DNA from: Coniella vitis
Taxonomy: Eukaryota; Ascomycota; Sordariomycetes; Diaporthales; Schizoparmaceae
Assembly: GCA_011317545.1 (NCBI GenBank)
Contig: WUJK01000003.1
Span: 1,798,001-1,862,000, forward strand
DNA: 64,000 bases
Direction: 5' to 3'
Shown: one piece after another, positions 53,878-64,000 of the stretch
Position numbering within the stretch: the first letter of the stretch is position 1
How the letters are laid out: each line of letters begins with the position of its first letter
The notes under the pieces: generated by a model
The model's database searches: none
Seen by the model: only the letters and a program-made list of their open reading frames with translations
Told to the model about the DNA's origin: nothing
Translations under genes and position numbers: made by a program

Positions 53878-54895
53878 GGTGGCCAGCCGTGACTTGTTTG
53901 AAGTGGGAGACAGGTTGTTAATACGTTTGTGACGGATAGATCACGGTATTGTGAGAGAGCGTGAGTTTGTAAGGAAGTGGGAGAGTTTTGATATTGGAGG
54001 GGGGGGAAAAGGGAGGAGGTGAGCAAAAGGTCAAAGTAAGTACCTGTGTGGTTGCGGCTCTTGATCGTCTGCTGGAAAATCCCCCACTCTAGTTTAGCGC
54101 CAAGGTGGTACAAGAGTACCTTTATGAACCGCAACTAACAACACAACGTGGGACCATAAGAGAGCAAAGTACCCTACAGCCTAACAATATTCCGTTACAG
54201 GTATCATGAGTCTCCTTGGGGAGGGTTCTATCTGCGCGAACATCATGATATGTACTTTGAGAAGCCGATCACAGGTTTGCCTACGATATCGCAGGATTGA
54301 TACCTACAGAAGTACCTCCATCAATACCTGGGGAAGCAGCAACCTACCCCTGGACGGCTTGGTGTTACAGCACATGCATCCCTACGGGCCCAATAAACCT
54401 TGGTGCAGCAGTCGACCACAAGGCTAGCACTACTTTTTGCTACCCTATAACAAGATATCAGATGCTCGCAAGGCTGCAATTTGTCACAAAGGTTGACCTG
54501 TCTGGTGAAACCTGCACCATCTACCTCTCCTAGCGCAGGGCTGGCACTTCGTTATGTGTAGGACCGGTGTGCGCAGAGGATTGCCACCGCTTTCAGCGTC
54601 TCATCTCTCCTTCTCTTTGGAAACAATGGGACGCCTTCGACCCGACCTTTAGCACCTCTTGGTCTGCCGCCCTGTCCTTCTTCTCGAGCGATCCCATCGA
54701 CGACACACGTGATCACACCGCTCACTCAAGTTCGCTCCCTCACCATCCGGCCCGCTAACAGATCACGCTGCCCTCGTCTCTGCGACTCTCAAGGGTCGTT
54801 CTTCAAAGCCCTCCGTTAAGCCCAACAAGCTGTCTTCACCACCGAAAGCGTGAACTTGCTGCATTCGAACAATCAAGCGCCGATTCTCAAAGAGA
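53878..54895. other. Gene-free 1 kb between divergent genes
   Basis: Promoter region shared by THO7 (-) and elongin A (+). It has a G-run at about 54000-54006. No coding frame with family features. Confidence 0.55.
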
Positions 54896-56242
54896 ATGTG
54901 GCCGTACCAGCAGACCCAAAAGACTAAGGTTCCCACCTTGGGTGCCATCTGTCGGCGCATCGCCAAAGCCCACATCGACCAGATCCAATACATGCCGGAG
55001 AATCTGCCCTGGTACAAGGCGAAAGAGTTATTAGTTTTTGTTAAAAAGGCTGAACAGCTGGCATTCATCGAGGATGCGTCGCCTCACTTGGTCCAAGACT
55101 CGGATGAATTGTGGGAACCATTTGTCAAAAAGAAATTCAGCAGGAGGTTCCGCCAATTTATGGCTGAACTCTCCAGCGAGCAGCATACGGATCAACCCAT
55201 TTACGATGGCTCATGGCGCGAATTATATATCGAGTGGTGGGAGGAAGACCGTGAGTCATCCTTACTCTGCCTTTTCTTGAGTCCTTGCACTGTTTGAGTG
55301 CTGATATATTGACACTCAACAGAACGGAAAGAAGCACAGGACATAGCATTGCTAGAATTCCAGGCCGACAAGCGACAGCAAGAAATCCAAGCAAAAGGAG
55401 CCAACCTCGTCCCCGCGAGGGCAATGCGATCCCTCCACGGCGGCGGCTCCTGGCGACTCGGTAGCTCCTTCTCCCGCAGCTACGCCAATCGCTCGCAGAG
55501 CGCCGTGCAAAAGGCCAAGATGGAAGCCAAAGAGGCATCCAGGCGCAGGTCCTTGGCCAAGTCATGGGTACAGGCCACCGGCAGCGCGGGCATATCGCGC
55601 CACAGGATGAAGAATGTGCCTCGAGGGCTAGTCGATGAGGTGCGCATTCGCATGCAGCCCAAGTTCGTGCCGAGAGGCCCAGCACCGCCCTATTCCATCC
55701 ACTCCTCTCTCCCGGTAGATGACGAAACAACGCGGCGCGAGGCGCGACTTCTTGCTCGGAAGAACGGCACCAGTCTCCCTTCTGATAGCAGCAAGGCGGA
55801 CGGTGGAGCGACGACTACTGTGGTGAACACGAACAAGGGATCAAGTTCAGCTTCCATGCCGACAGTCACATCAGCAACAAGGAGGCCCAAGACGCCGATA
55901 ACCCGGTCGACGACAAACCTTCTCTTTCCCAGTGGTATAAGAGTCACAAGCCAGCAGAAGGTAGTTACCAAGACTACCGGCGGCTCAGCCGCGACAAAGC
56001 ATGCACCTCTTTCAACCAGTCCCGAGCGAGACGGCATGAGTCCCGCAGCGACACCATCTAGCTCCAGGCCGTCAACGGTTGCTCCCGCGAAGCGGTTAGC
56101 GGCTCAATTTGATACGGTCCCCGAGAGTGTTCCTGCAGTCATTTCACCACCTCCTGAGAACGGGCCAGGCAGTCCACCTGCTCGACCACCTCCGCGCAAG
56201 AGGAAGAAAGTCGACGTTTTTATGCCCAAGAAACGCACTTGA
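54896..56242 (+). CDS. ela1: Elongin A-like protein
   Basis: Two exons, 54896-55250 and 55323-56242, give 424 residues. The N-terminal 115 residues match the elongin A domain (VPTLGAICRRIAKAHIDQI, YMPENLPWYKAKELL, QLAFIEDASPHLVQDSDELW, FVKKKFSRRF), which includes the BC-box-like helix that binds elongin C. The remainder is a basic coiled segment and a long disordered Ser/Thr/Pro tail ending in a nuclear-type basic run (PRKRKKVDVFMPKKRT). Elongin A supports Pol II elongation and, with elongin C and a cullin, ubiquitylation of stalled polymerase. The intron is phase 1 (GTGAGT; CAACAG). Confidence 0.88.
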
Positions 56243-56951
56243 AAAATCCATTACTGGTTGAGCAGGCTGAGTCTTTGAGTACACTTGGCGTGGCGGGAAG
56301 AGTTTGAAATTCTGGACTTGTGAAGGATACAAAGCATCGTCAGCATCTAGTCTCTTTACGTGCGCACTTATAGACAGACGACGTGCATATCTGCATTCAG
56401 GTTTACCATTTGCGATTGAGGCATTTGCGCTGGAGTTGGGGTTTGTGATAATTACCTTATGACAGGAAAACAATGGCGTATAGAGGAAATCAGCCGGTTA
56501 CTTGCTTCTAGCAGTTTTAGAAGGATACAATGCACACTCAGTCGTCAACAGTAGCAAGTAATGTGCCTGGTCAAGGGCACTTATCTGAAGTATCATGAGC
56601 GCACGTCATTCTTCTAAGTGATTATCTGTTTCGAGAAAAGATTCGCTGATGCTGAAGGCCGATTTCACGGACCGCTTGAACCTCATTGTGGCTCGCGCAT
56701 CCTTAACGCCAACGGGACAGCCCGCTACTCCGATAGTCAATGGCCGTCGCTCCTGCTCTGTCCGGTTCACTCACGTCTTTTCATTGTTTATTCCCAAAAT
56801 CTATGCCATCGTACATGTCATGTACACTGCCTGCCTCGCCCATTTGTCGTCCAGTGCTTTGCACAGAGTCCGTGTTATCATGACACAATCCACTCAGATG
56901 TCGTCGGAGGATGTCTTTTTTTCTTTTTGGCAGATTTATTGGTTGTCCGTT
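56243..56951. other. Gene-free stretch between elongin A and NEDD8
   Basis: About 700 nt of convergent 3' flank. Nothing recognised. Confidence 0.55.
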
Positions 56952-57569
56952 TCACAAACCGCCTCTCAAAGCCAGGACCAAGTGCAAGACATTGCCTCCC
57001 TTGAGTTCGTACTCGGATGCCTTCTTCTCGTCGGCCCTACCGTGCGCGCAAAAGAATCAGAAACGCCCCCATTGTATCATTGTATTCACGCACACATACA
57101 TGGACAAACGCAAATATGTTGCCAAATTGAAAGCCAGAGGTAAACTCACATTTGCTTTCCCTGGTAAATCAACCGCTGCTGCACTGGCGGGATGCCTTCC
57201 TTCTCTTCGACCTGTTCCTTTATCTGGGAGATCTAAACCAATCCTTCGGGTTAGCCAGGTTGAGCAGCGGGCGTGTGTGGAAGACTTGGGGGCGAAGCAT
57301 TCTAGCGTGGTATGTATCTGGTCATTCGAGAAAGACGGGCTGTCCGGAAGGCCAAGCACGTGTTGTTGTTGTCGTAGGAAGGAGGAAGAGGAGGAGGAGG
57401 AGGAGGAGTGTGTCGTACCAGGTAGTCGGACTCGATGTCGAGCTCAATCTCCTTGCCGGTGAGCGTTCGCACCCTGTAGAACAGCGAAGCCGAGGCCGTA
57501 CAAGTCAGCGTTACCGTCTCTCGCTTTTGAAAACTTGAAGTGGCTGGGAGAAGCGTACTTGATCTGCAT
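56952..57569 (-). CDS. rub1: NEDD8/Rub1 ubiquitin-like modifier
   Basis: Four short exons on the minus strand, 57569-57559 (11 nt), 57473-57419, 57232-57150 and 57036-56952, give 77 residues. No single open frame shows it. The spliced product begins MQIKVRTLTGKEIELDIE, continues with IKEQVEEKEGIPPVQQRLIY and QGKQMADEKKASEYELKGG, and ends NVLHLVLALRGGL. It has ubiquitin length and fold, with LALRGG at the C-terminus, which separates NEDD8 (Ala at position 72) from ubiquitin (LRLRGG). One extra residue (Leu) must be removed by a processing protease to expose Gly-Gly. NEDD8 is conjugated to cullins to activate cullin-RING ligases. Donors are GTACGC, GTACGA and GTGAGT; intron 2 has a GCTAAC branch site. 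Confidence 0.93.
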
Positions 57570-58236
57570 CTTGGCGGAAGAGGGTTTGATAAAAACAGCA
57601 AAGTGGGAGACTGGCGGCGGTGGCGGCGGCGGAATCAAGAAGAGAATGGCTCGTTTTCTCTTTATGCTTCCACTGTGTAAGAATGGTGGAGGACGGCGAT
57701 GGTATGGCTAGAGTGAAGTCACCAAATAAAATAAGAGCTAATCCGGTCGACGACTGGAAAGAGAATATAGGGAGTATTGTTGCTGTAGTTGGTTGACAGC
57801 ATGTGGAACTCCGGGGGGGGGGGGATTAAGTCACTGAGGGGCAATTGACAGGCAGTTGGGGGGGGGGGCGGGAAACAGTGGTAGTGGGGGAGGCGGTACC
57901 GCAGAACACCCCTGGAGGTTCGGCGGACACCTCTGCTATGTGCATAGTAGCGGCCAAAACATGCCACTTGACCTTGGGCCACCCTTTTACACATGGTCAT
58001 GACGCTTGCATGGCATGCGGGACATGATGACTACTATGTAGGGCATCTTTGGTGTTTATTGGTGTTATGCATTCGCGTCAGGCCGTTTTGTATAAGGGTC
58101 AAAATCACCATCAGCCCACGGCAGAGCAAAAGTCAAGTCATTAATGTACACAGAGAACGTCCTCTAGTTGAAAATGTGGAGTGGGTGTGAGACGATTCGA
58201 AAACAGGAGATGAGATTATGCCTGGTGCCGTTCTCC
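57570..58236. other. Gene-free stretch upstream of NEDD8
   Basis: About 670 nt with two poly-G runs (12 G at 57813-57824, 11 G at 57858-57868) and an imperfect CTATGTGCATAG palindrome at about 57936-57947. Likely the NEDD8 promoter and the prohibitin 3' flank. Confidence 0.6.
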
Positions 58237-59304
58237 CTATTTCTTCTCATCATCATTCTTCTCATACACATTCAAGCCCAGTCCCTCCGAGTCCAGCAGC
58301 AGCCTGTTCTTGCCGCCGTGTTCCTGCATGATCTGCGCAATAGCCCTTGCGTTCTCCAGTTTCTTCAGCTCGACGTACGCCTTGTTCTTCTTGATGGCGT
58401 CTCCGATCAGCTCCGCGGAGCGGGCCTCACCCTGGGCCTTGACAACCATGGCCTGCTTCTCCTGGCGAGCCTTGTCGACAACGAAGGCCGCACGTTGCGC
58501 CTCCTGTTGTGCGACCTGCTTGGCCTCGACTGCAGCCGTGAACTCGGGCGAGAATGCAAGGTGCTATGAATCCATTAGTGAGACTGAAGACAGCTTCAAA
58601 ACCGCAAAAATTCAAGAGGTTGGTACATACCGTCAGGGACACGTCATCGAGCAGGATATTGAAGCGTATAGCTCTCCGTGACAGGTTCTCCCGCACTAGC
58701 CTGGCAACCATTTCTCTCTGGGTGATCAACTGGCTGGCGTTGAACTGGGCAACCACGCTCTTGAGCACCTCGTTCACAATGGACGGCAGCACTCTCTCGT
58801 CATAGTCTTGGCCGAGCGTTCTGTATATCTGGGGCAGAGCACGGATGTCTGGTCTGGACAGGACACGGCAGGTGATGTTGACCATCTGCAAGTCCTTGGT
58901 GCCGGTAAGGGAGGAGACGTTCCGGGGCTTCGCTCGCACGTCGTAAATAACTTCTTGCTCAAACCACGGCAGCTTGAGGTGCGTTCCTATTGGGAGTATG
59001 TCAGTCGCGGTCTCGTTTGGACTTGGCACCGCCATGCGCGTGGACCGGGACAGCCGGACGCACCTTCACTGTAGATCTCCTTGCCCACACCACTTATCCG
59101 CTTGTACTTGATTGCTCTGTGACCACCATCAACGTTGAAGAGCGAGTTGCTGATGAGCATGCTGCCGCCGACAAAGACGGCGAGGAGGCCAAAAGCACCA
59201 AGCGTGCGCTTGGGGGGGCCGCCACCGGAAAAGTTGTTGCGGCTGTTCCGCGCAGCCATCTGCAGCCGCTGCATGTACTCCTCCATAGGATTCCGGTTCG
59301 ACAT
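58237..59304 (-). CDS. phb2: Prohibitin-2
   Basis: Three exons, 59304-59064, 58986-58631 and 58563-58237, give 307 residues, normal for Phb2. An N-terminal membrane segment at about residues 38-56 (GLLAVFVGGSMLISNSL) precedes the SPFH/band-7 domain (NVDGGHRAIKYKRISG, GTHLKLPWFEQEVIYDVRAKP). A coiled coil follows (EFTAAVEAKQVAQQEAQRA) and then the tail KNRLLLDSEGLGLNVY. Phb1 and Phb2 form ring complexes in the mitochondrial inner membrane that stabilise proteins and regulate m-AAA proteolysis. Introns have GTGCGT and GTATGT donors; junctions restore EGTHLKLPW and LTHLAFSPEF. Confidence 0.94.
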
Positions 59305-60088
59305 CTTGGCGGTTGCTCGGCGGTCGATGCGAAACGTATGTGACAGGGCCTCGTCTGGAAGGTGAGAGGAGGTAGTGAGGTAGTTGCTGGTGGGTTGGTG
59401 AAATGGGCGGTTGAGGTGTGGAGGGAGTGTCTGCAACTGCAGGCGCAGAGAAGCTTTTGACAGAGCTTTGGGTGGTCAAATCATCGACTTTCTTTGGCTG
59501 GCAGGGATCAGCAGGCGGGCAGGGGAGGCTGCAAAAAGTCTGGGGTCAGCCCAAAGAAGGCCCAAGCTCTTGCTACCTAGTGTAGGCTTGTAACACAGCA
59601 GGAACTGGGCAGGTACCTACTTTCCCAGATTGTCTACACGGTATTCCATCAGCCTTGTGCACACTCCTCAAAACCCCCAACCTTGCACTCAGAACACCCT
59701 CCACCATCCACCATTCTAGCCCTCGCCCCCGACCCCAAATCAGGCCCACCAGTCATCCCAGTGTAAGACCGGCCCTGGCTGCCAGAGAGGCTCTTGCTGG
59801 ATTGGAAACACGGCTTCTCTGTTCTAGTCGCACTAATATCAGCCATTCCTGCTTGCCAAGTCCTGTCCTTTGCATAGACTCCCTCTGTCACCTATGCCAG
59901 TATTATTCACTGCTTCTTCTCACAGCCAACCGTGATTCTTGAGCTGTACTTGTGCTACTGTTGTGGCTTGGGGACACCAGCAAGCTGTACCTGTCCCAGT
60001 CCCTCAGTCCATCAGCCTTAACACACCTCAAGGCTAGCCTCAGTCTTTGCTTGCTTCCCTCCCATAGTTGCTTCCACTGCTGCCCACC
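59305..60088. other. Gene-free stretch between divergent phb2 and CstF-64 genes
   Basis: About 780 nt of bidirectional promoter DNA, CT-rich toward 60088. No gene seen. Confidence 0.6.
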
Positions 60089-61245
60089 ATGTCATCTAAG
60101 CCCCCAACGCGAGTTGTCTTTGTTGGCAACATACCATATGGTTTGTGTCTCCTCAGTCTCCCTTCTACTGGCCATTGGGGAGTGTCATGCTGAAATTTTC
60201 CTCTACTCAGGCCTTTCGGAGGAGCAAATAACGGACCTCTTCAGCAGCGCAGGCCAGGTCCTCAACTTCCGCCTTGTTTACGATAGAGAAACCGGCCGGC
60301 CCAAGGGTTTCGGCTTTGCAGAATACCCCGATGCAGGTACGAGCCCACTTCCATCCTTCTGGCACAGACATGGGGCGCCTCACTCGTCACCTCCCATCAT
60401 CTCCACCAAGTATGAGACAGTGAGCGTACCAGCGAGGCGAGCAACTGGCCAGGCAGACAAACGCACACCTACAAATCAACCAGAAGCAAACTGACCATCA
60501 CCTTACACCTATAGACTCAGCGGCTTCGGCAGTACGCAATCTCAACGACCACGAAGTCATGGGCCGCAAACTACGCGTCGATTTTAGCAATGAGGGTGGA
60601 ACGGGAGGCAACGACGACGGCACGGGTCATGGGGGTAACCAATCATCCAGCAACTATAACCCCGGCGGGTCTATCAACAGCAGCGATCTCCCTCTTGGCG
60701 GTTCTCTCCCACCGCTCCCAGCTGGCGTCACTCTTCCCCAAGGCGTGAGCGTGACGGAGCACATCTCGCGCACCCTCAACACCTTGCCGCCTACTCAGCT
60801 CCTCGACATCCTTACTTCTTTCAAACAGCTATGCGCTACCGATCCTGCGCGCGCCACGGAGCTTCTCACACAAGCACCTCAGCTCTCATACGCCATCTTC
60901 CAAGCGTTACTGCTGATGGGTCTCGTCAGTCCCGAAGCCATTAACGCAGTCCTCGAGCCCGGATCCGTGCCCCCTCCGGCTGCGGCTGTCTACCCAGGCA
61001 TGACCCATACGCCGCCTGTCGCGCACGGTGGCTATGCGCCTCCACCTGCTGCCGTCCCCACGCCCGTCGTACAGCAGCCAGTTGCTGTTCCGGCCGCTGC
61101 ACCGGCCGCTGCTCCAGCCCAAGATTCGGACGCGCTCATCCAACAAGTCTTGTCCCTGCCTGAGGAGGTTATTGCACAACTTCCTGAAGCCGAGAGGGTA
61201 CAGATCATGCAATTGCGGGCACAGTTTGGTGTTGCGCGGGGCTAG
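60089..61245 (+). CDS. rna15: Cleavage stimulation factor 64 kDa subunit (CstF-64/Rna15)
   Basis: Three exons, 60089-60140, 60211-60336 and 60515-61245, give 302 residues. The RRM (about 8-85) has RNP2 VFVGNIPY and RNP1 KGFGFAEY, with both introns in phase 1 inside the RRM. A Gly/Asn-rich linker follows, then the hinge (HISRTLNTLPPTQLLDILTS, ATELLTQAPQLSYAIFQALL) that binds CstF-77/Rna14, a Pro/Ala-rich stretch, and the C-terminal three-helix domain (LIQQVLSLPEEVIAQLPEAE) that contacts Pcf11. It recognises U/GU-rich elements at mRNA 3' ends. The first donor, GTTTGT, is atypical, but the junction NIPYGLSEEQI fits the family. Confidence 0.93.
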
Positions 61246-62213
61246 ATTGGAGTCTTGTTGTTATGCCCGTCCAAACAGGGACTTCTAATGACGCCCCGTT
61301 GTATGGACTCTGCGCCAGAGACTGCTGCTCACAGGTCTCATTATTGAAGCCGAGCAACTCTACAATATCATCGCCCTGCGTATACCACAAGCACCTATTT
61401 CCAGCGCAGGAAGACGATCTCCAGCTCATTTTTGATTGTTCATGGAAATCTGCTATAATCACTATACTCGAAGGAATTTATCGTTGCATTAGTCTGAACG
61501 TTATTTATACTTCAGCGTCGCATGCGATGAAAGTATGCCGATATGATTTCAACGGATTCAGAGCAAACTATAGCTTTTCAAAAGATGTCGGTCGATCTGG
61601 ACGATGATCTGGGGTGTAGATATCTTGAAAATTGGTATTGTCAAGAGCAAGCTAGTTGCTAAAGGCTTTCGACGCGAAACAACGAGTGCAGACGCAAGTC
61701 GATATCCACAACTTGTCTCATGTTTTTTTTGAAGGCACCATACTGGTTTAGTCGCATCCTCGATATCAAAAGGAGCAAATAACACTGACTAGGTGATCAC
61801 TATGGGATTCCGAGTCTTTTATATGCCGTGACTTTCAAGCTACATTGACATACCAATTATTCATATACCAGCATGTCTCGTTCATCGCTACAACATATAT
61901 TCAACTGTGATATCACCTACATATCGAGATATCGCCACGACAGCCCAACCCATATGTTCTGTGTATATAATGTCCCAAACAGCTAGCTCTCTTCCACGTG
62001 CCCAGTTTCTGTTCTGTCTTTCCTTTCATAGTCAAGAACTCTCTTGAAGCAGAACATCAAAGATGATGTATTGCCTGTTGAAGTTTCGCCGGTATTCCGC
62101 TTCATATTTCGACGGAAGACGTTTGCCAATCCAGTTGGTTTCCCCAATCCAAAACCCCAAGCGCGTCAATCCCGCTCCATGAAGCAAGTAACGGGACGCG
62201 ACCGAAAGCAACA
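61246..62213. other. Gene-free convergent spacer
   Basis: About 970 nt, AT-richer than the flanks, between the CstF-64 stop (+) and the CorA-type gene stop (-). No coding frame or RNA gene recognised. Confidence 0.55.
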
Positions 62214-63978
62214 TTAAACAATACGGTACACCCGCTTCGCGATAAGGAAACACACCAAGCCAAAGACAACAAGCCCACCGGTGATCCAAAAGAACCACGT
62301 CAGATCGCCTTCATAGTCCTGACCGGGCACCCAGACGTTCATGCCCCACAATCCCGTAATGATATTCATGGGTAACACAATGGTACCAAGCACCGTCAGT
62401 TTACCGAGGACGTCATTTGTCTGTTCGGCGCGTTCGTTCATGCGGATGTTGATCTGGGCGAGGTAGTTTTGGTGGGAGCGGGCGAGGATCCTAACGTGAA
62501 AAGGATATATCAGTAATTGAACCAGACTTATCTGAGAAGGGCGAGAGAGAAGGGAGAAGTTGTGGCTTAGACATGGTAGGAGTGAAAGGCGCGCCTGCTT
62601 ACATTTCGTAGTGACTCAAGTTTCCAGTCATGGTCACGATATGGTCCTGGATATCACCAAGATAAATACCAATGTCCGAGCGCGGTGCCACCTCCCATTG
62701 CTCATTACATCGCTTCGCAAAGCCCTTGATGACATCTGCCTTGCTGCCGAGGAGACGGTACAGACTCATGACCTTCTTACGACACTCCCCAACACGGCGC
62801 AGCATATCAGCGCTACTTTCGGTAATGGAGGAGCTGGCGCTCGATTTCGAGTCGCTCTTTGGCGACTTTTCACTGCGGTTCGTCGGGTCACCTTCGGCAT
62901 GGAGCTTGACAATGTCGGCATCAATTTCATCGACTTCCTCTTCCACACTCTGAATAAGGGGTAGATAGACGTCCGTGATATCATCGATAATGGCATAGGC
63001 GATCCAGTCGGGCGTGAGTATTACATAGTCACGCAGCATGCGGACTCGCCGCCGCACGTTTGCTGGATGGGGTGTGGGAGAGAAGTGGAAGCTGATGATG
63101 CCGTCCTTGAGCACGACGAGGTAAAGGTTGATGGGCTCGAGATAGTCGTCGCTCCTGGGGTCCTGATTAAAGGTCCGGTAATGGACGAAATAATAGTGCT
63201 GGAACAGCTCAACTTTTTCTCGCGCTTCCTGCATCATAATATCTTCGCTCGTCAAGCCGTGAATACCAAAGGTTCGGGCAAGCACTCTCATTTCGGCATC
63301 AGTGGGACTGAGGACGTCCAACCACCATATAGGTCGATCGCCCAGCTTGACTGGCTTTCCTGTCTGCCTTGGAGATGATGACCTCGGACGCGAAGGAGTC
63401 ACCTCCTGGGAGTCGTGTCTCGAGCCTTGTGCCTCGACCTGTGTGACTCTTGGGGAGAGCCTGCCACCAGGATGCTGAACGTCTGATATCGAGCCTACGA
63501 CCGAAGGCTGGCGAGTAGAAAGCCTAGAGTTGGTCGTCTGGCCACCAAGGGAACGTCGCATATCAGAGGCTTGTCGTTGAGGTTCTTCGTCTTCGCTCTC
63601 CGTATCAGACGAGTCAGAGAGTATAGGTCTGTCTGGAATGAAGAGCTGCTGGAAACTGCTGCCCTGGCCCTCTTGCTGCACCAATTCTGATATTGTCGGA
63701 CTGTGGATTGTGCTCACGAACTCTTCATTGAAGTAAGTAAATCGATATGGTGCGTCCTCTTCTGGTTGGTACCAGCCCTTGTGGACTGGCCGCAGTCTTC
63801 CATTGATCAATTGGGGCTCTGTAATCTTCTTCGTTCTTCTCTCATCACTGCGCCCTTCTTTTTCAACCTGCGCAAAGTCTTCCAGAAATTGCAGCTGTGG
63901 TCCTCTGATTTTGCGTCGTCGGGTGCGGATATGGTGATTGCGCTCGGGTCGAATTTCATCATCTGCCAATTCCGACAT
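62214..63978 (-). CDS. CorA-family Mg2+ transporter (Alr/Mnr2 group), possibly 5'-partial
   Basis: Two exons, 63978-62603 and 62490-62214, give 550 residues if translation starts at the 63978 ATG. A long cytosolic N-terminus with IWWLDVLSPTDAEM, FGIHGLTSEDIMMQEAREK and FVHYRTFNQD is typical of CorA. The two C-terminal spans follow (LTVLGTIVLPMNIITGLWG and WFFWITGGLVVFGLVCFLIA) with the signature GMN at about 508-510 between them. The intron (GTAAGC; TTAG) restores HYEMILARSHQNYLAQINIR. Six bases before the ATG, TTTTCCGCAG looks like a splice acceptor in phase with the frame, so an upstream exon beyond the window is likely. Alr1 sits in the plasma membrane and Mnr2 in the vacuole; which one this is remains open. 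Confidence 0.88.
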
Positions 63979-64000
63979 GCCCTCCTGCGGAAAACAGACG

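Overview
This window looks like the genome of a filamentous ascomycete (Pezizomycotina, most likely a sordariomycete; Hypocreales is my best guess from general resemblance only). Genes lie on both strands with gaps of 0.2-3.3 kb. Introns are short (mostly 55-300 nt) with GTRNGT-like donors, CTAAC/CTGAC branch sites and YAG acceptors. The families are typical of that group (Atg22, BAH-PHD reader, C2H2/Zn2Cys6 regulator, GH20, MFS, ABCB, CYP52-like P450). The left end carries an AT-dominated block that looks like repeat-induced point mutation (RIP). I saw no tRNA, rRNA or CRISPR array.

Layout. 1-5360: RIP-degraded repeat DNA with no intact gene. 6.2-13 kb (+): a small DUF3602 protein, the vacuolar effluxer Atg22 (with a 6-nt microexon) and a BAH-PHD chromatin reader. 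14.8-16.4 kb (-): a Nab2-type CCCH poly(A)-RNA-binding protein. 19.3-21.2 kb (+): a secreted GH20 beta-N-acetylhexosaminidase. 21.6-25.5 kb (-): a seven-exon regulator with two C2H2 fingers, a Zn2Cys6 cluster and a fungal-specific transcription factor domain. 28.8-30.8 kb (+): an MFS transporter, convergent with a short-chain dehydrogenase at 31.0-32.1 kb (-). 34.1-36.0 kb (+): a FYVE-RING ubiquitin ligase with two SUMO-interacting-motif-like segments. 37.0-39.0 kb (+): an aromatic/2-aminoadipate-type aminotransferase. 40.1-45.1 kb (+): a full-length ABCB transporter. 45.5-49.5 kb (-): an alpha/beta hydrolase and a CYP52-like P450. 51.8-64 kb: compact housekeeping genes, namely tubulin cofactor A, THO subunit 7, elongin A, NEDD8/Rub1 (assembled from four short exons), prohibitin-2, CstF-64/Rna15 and a CorA/Alr-Mnr2 magnesium transporter that may run off the right edge.

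How they relate. Several genes act on mRNA or transcription (Nab2, THO7, elongin A, CstF-64) and two on ubiquitin-like pathways (NEDD8, FYVE-RING ligase). The stretch from 28.8 to 49.5 kb is rich in transporters and redox/hydrolytic enzymes but lacks a polyketide, peptide or terpene backbone gene, so I do not call a secondary-metabolite cluster. The most interesting single item is the FYVE + tandem SIM + RING architecture at 34.1-36.0 kb. Other points are the 6-nt Atg22 microexon, the hidden NEDD8 gene and a dispersed family of TACTATGTACATAGTA-like palindromes in gene-free DNA. All gene models were built by eye from reading frames, splice signals and family knowledge; no search was run.
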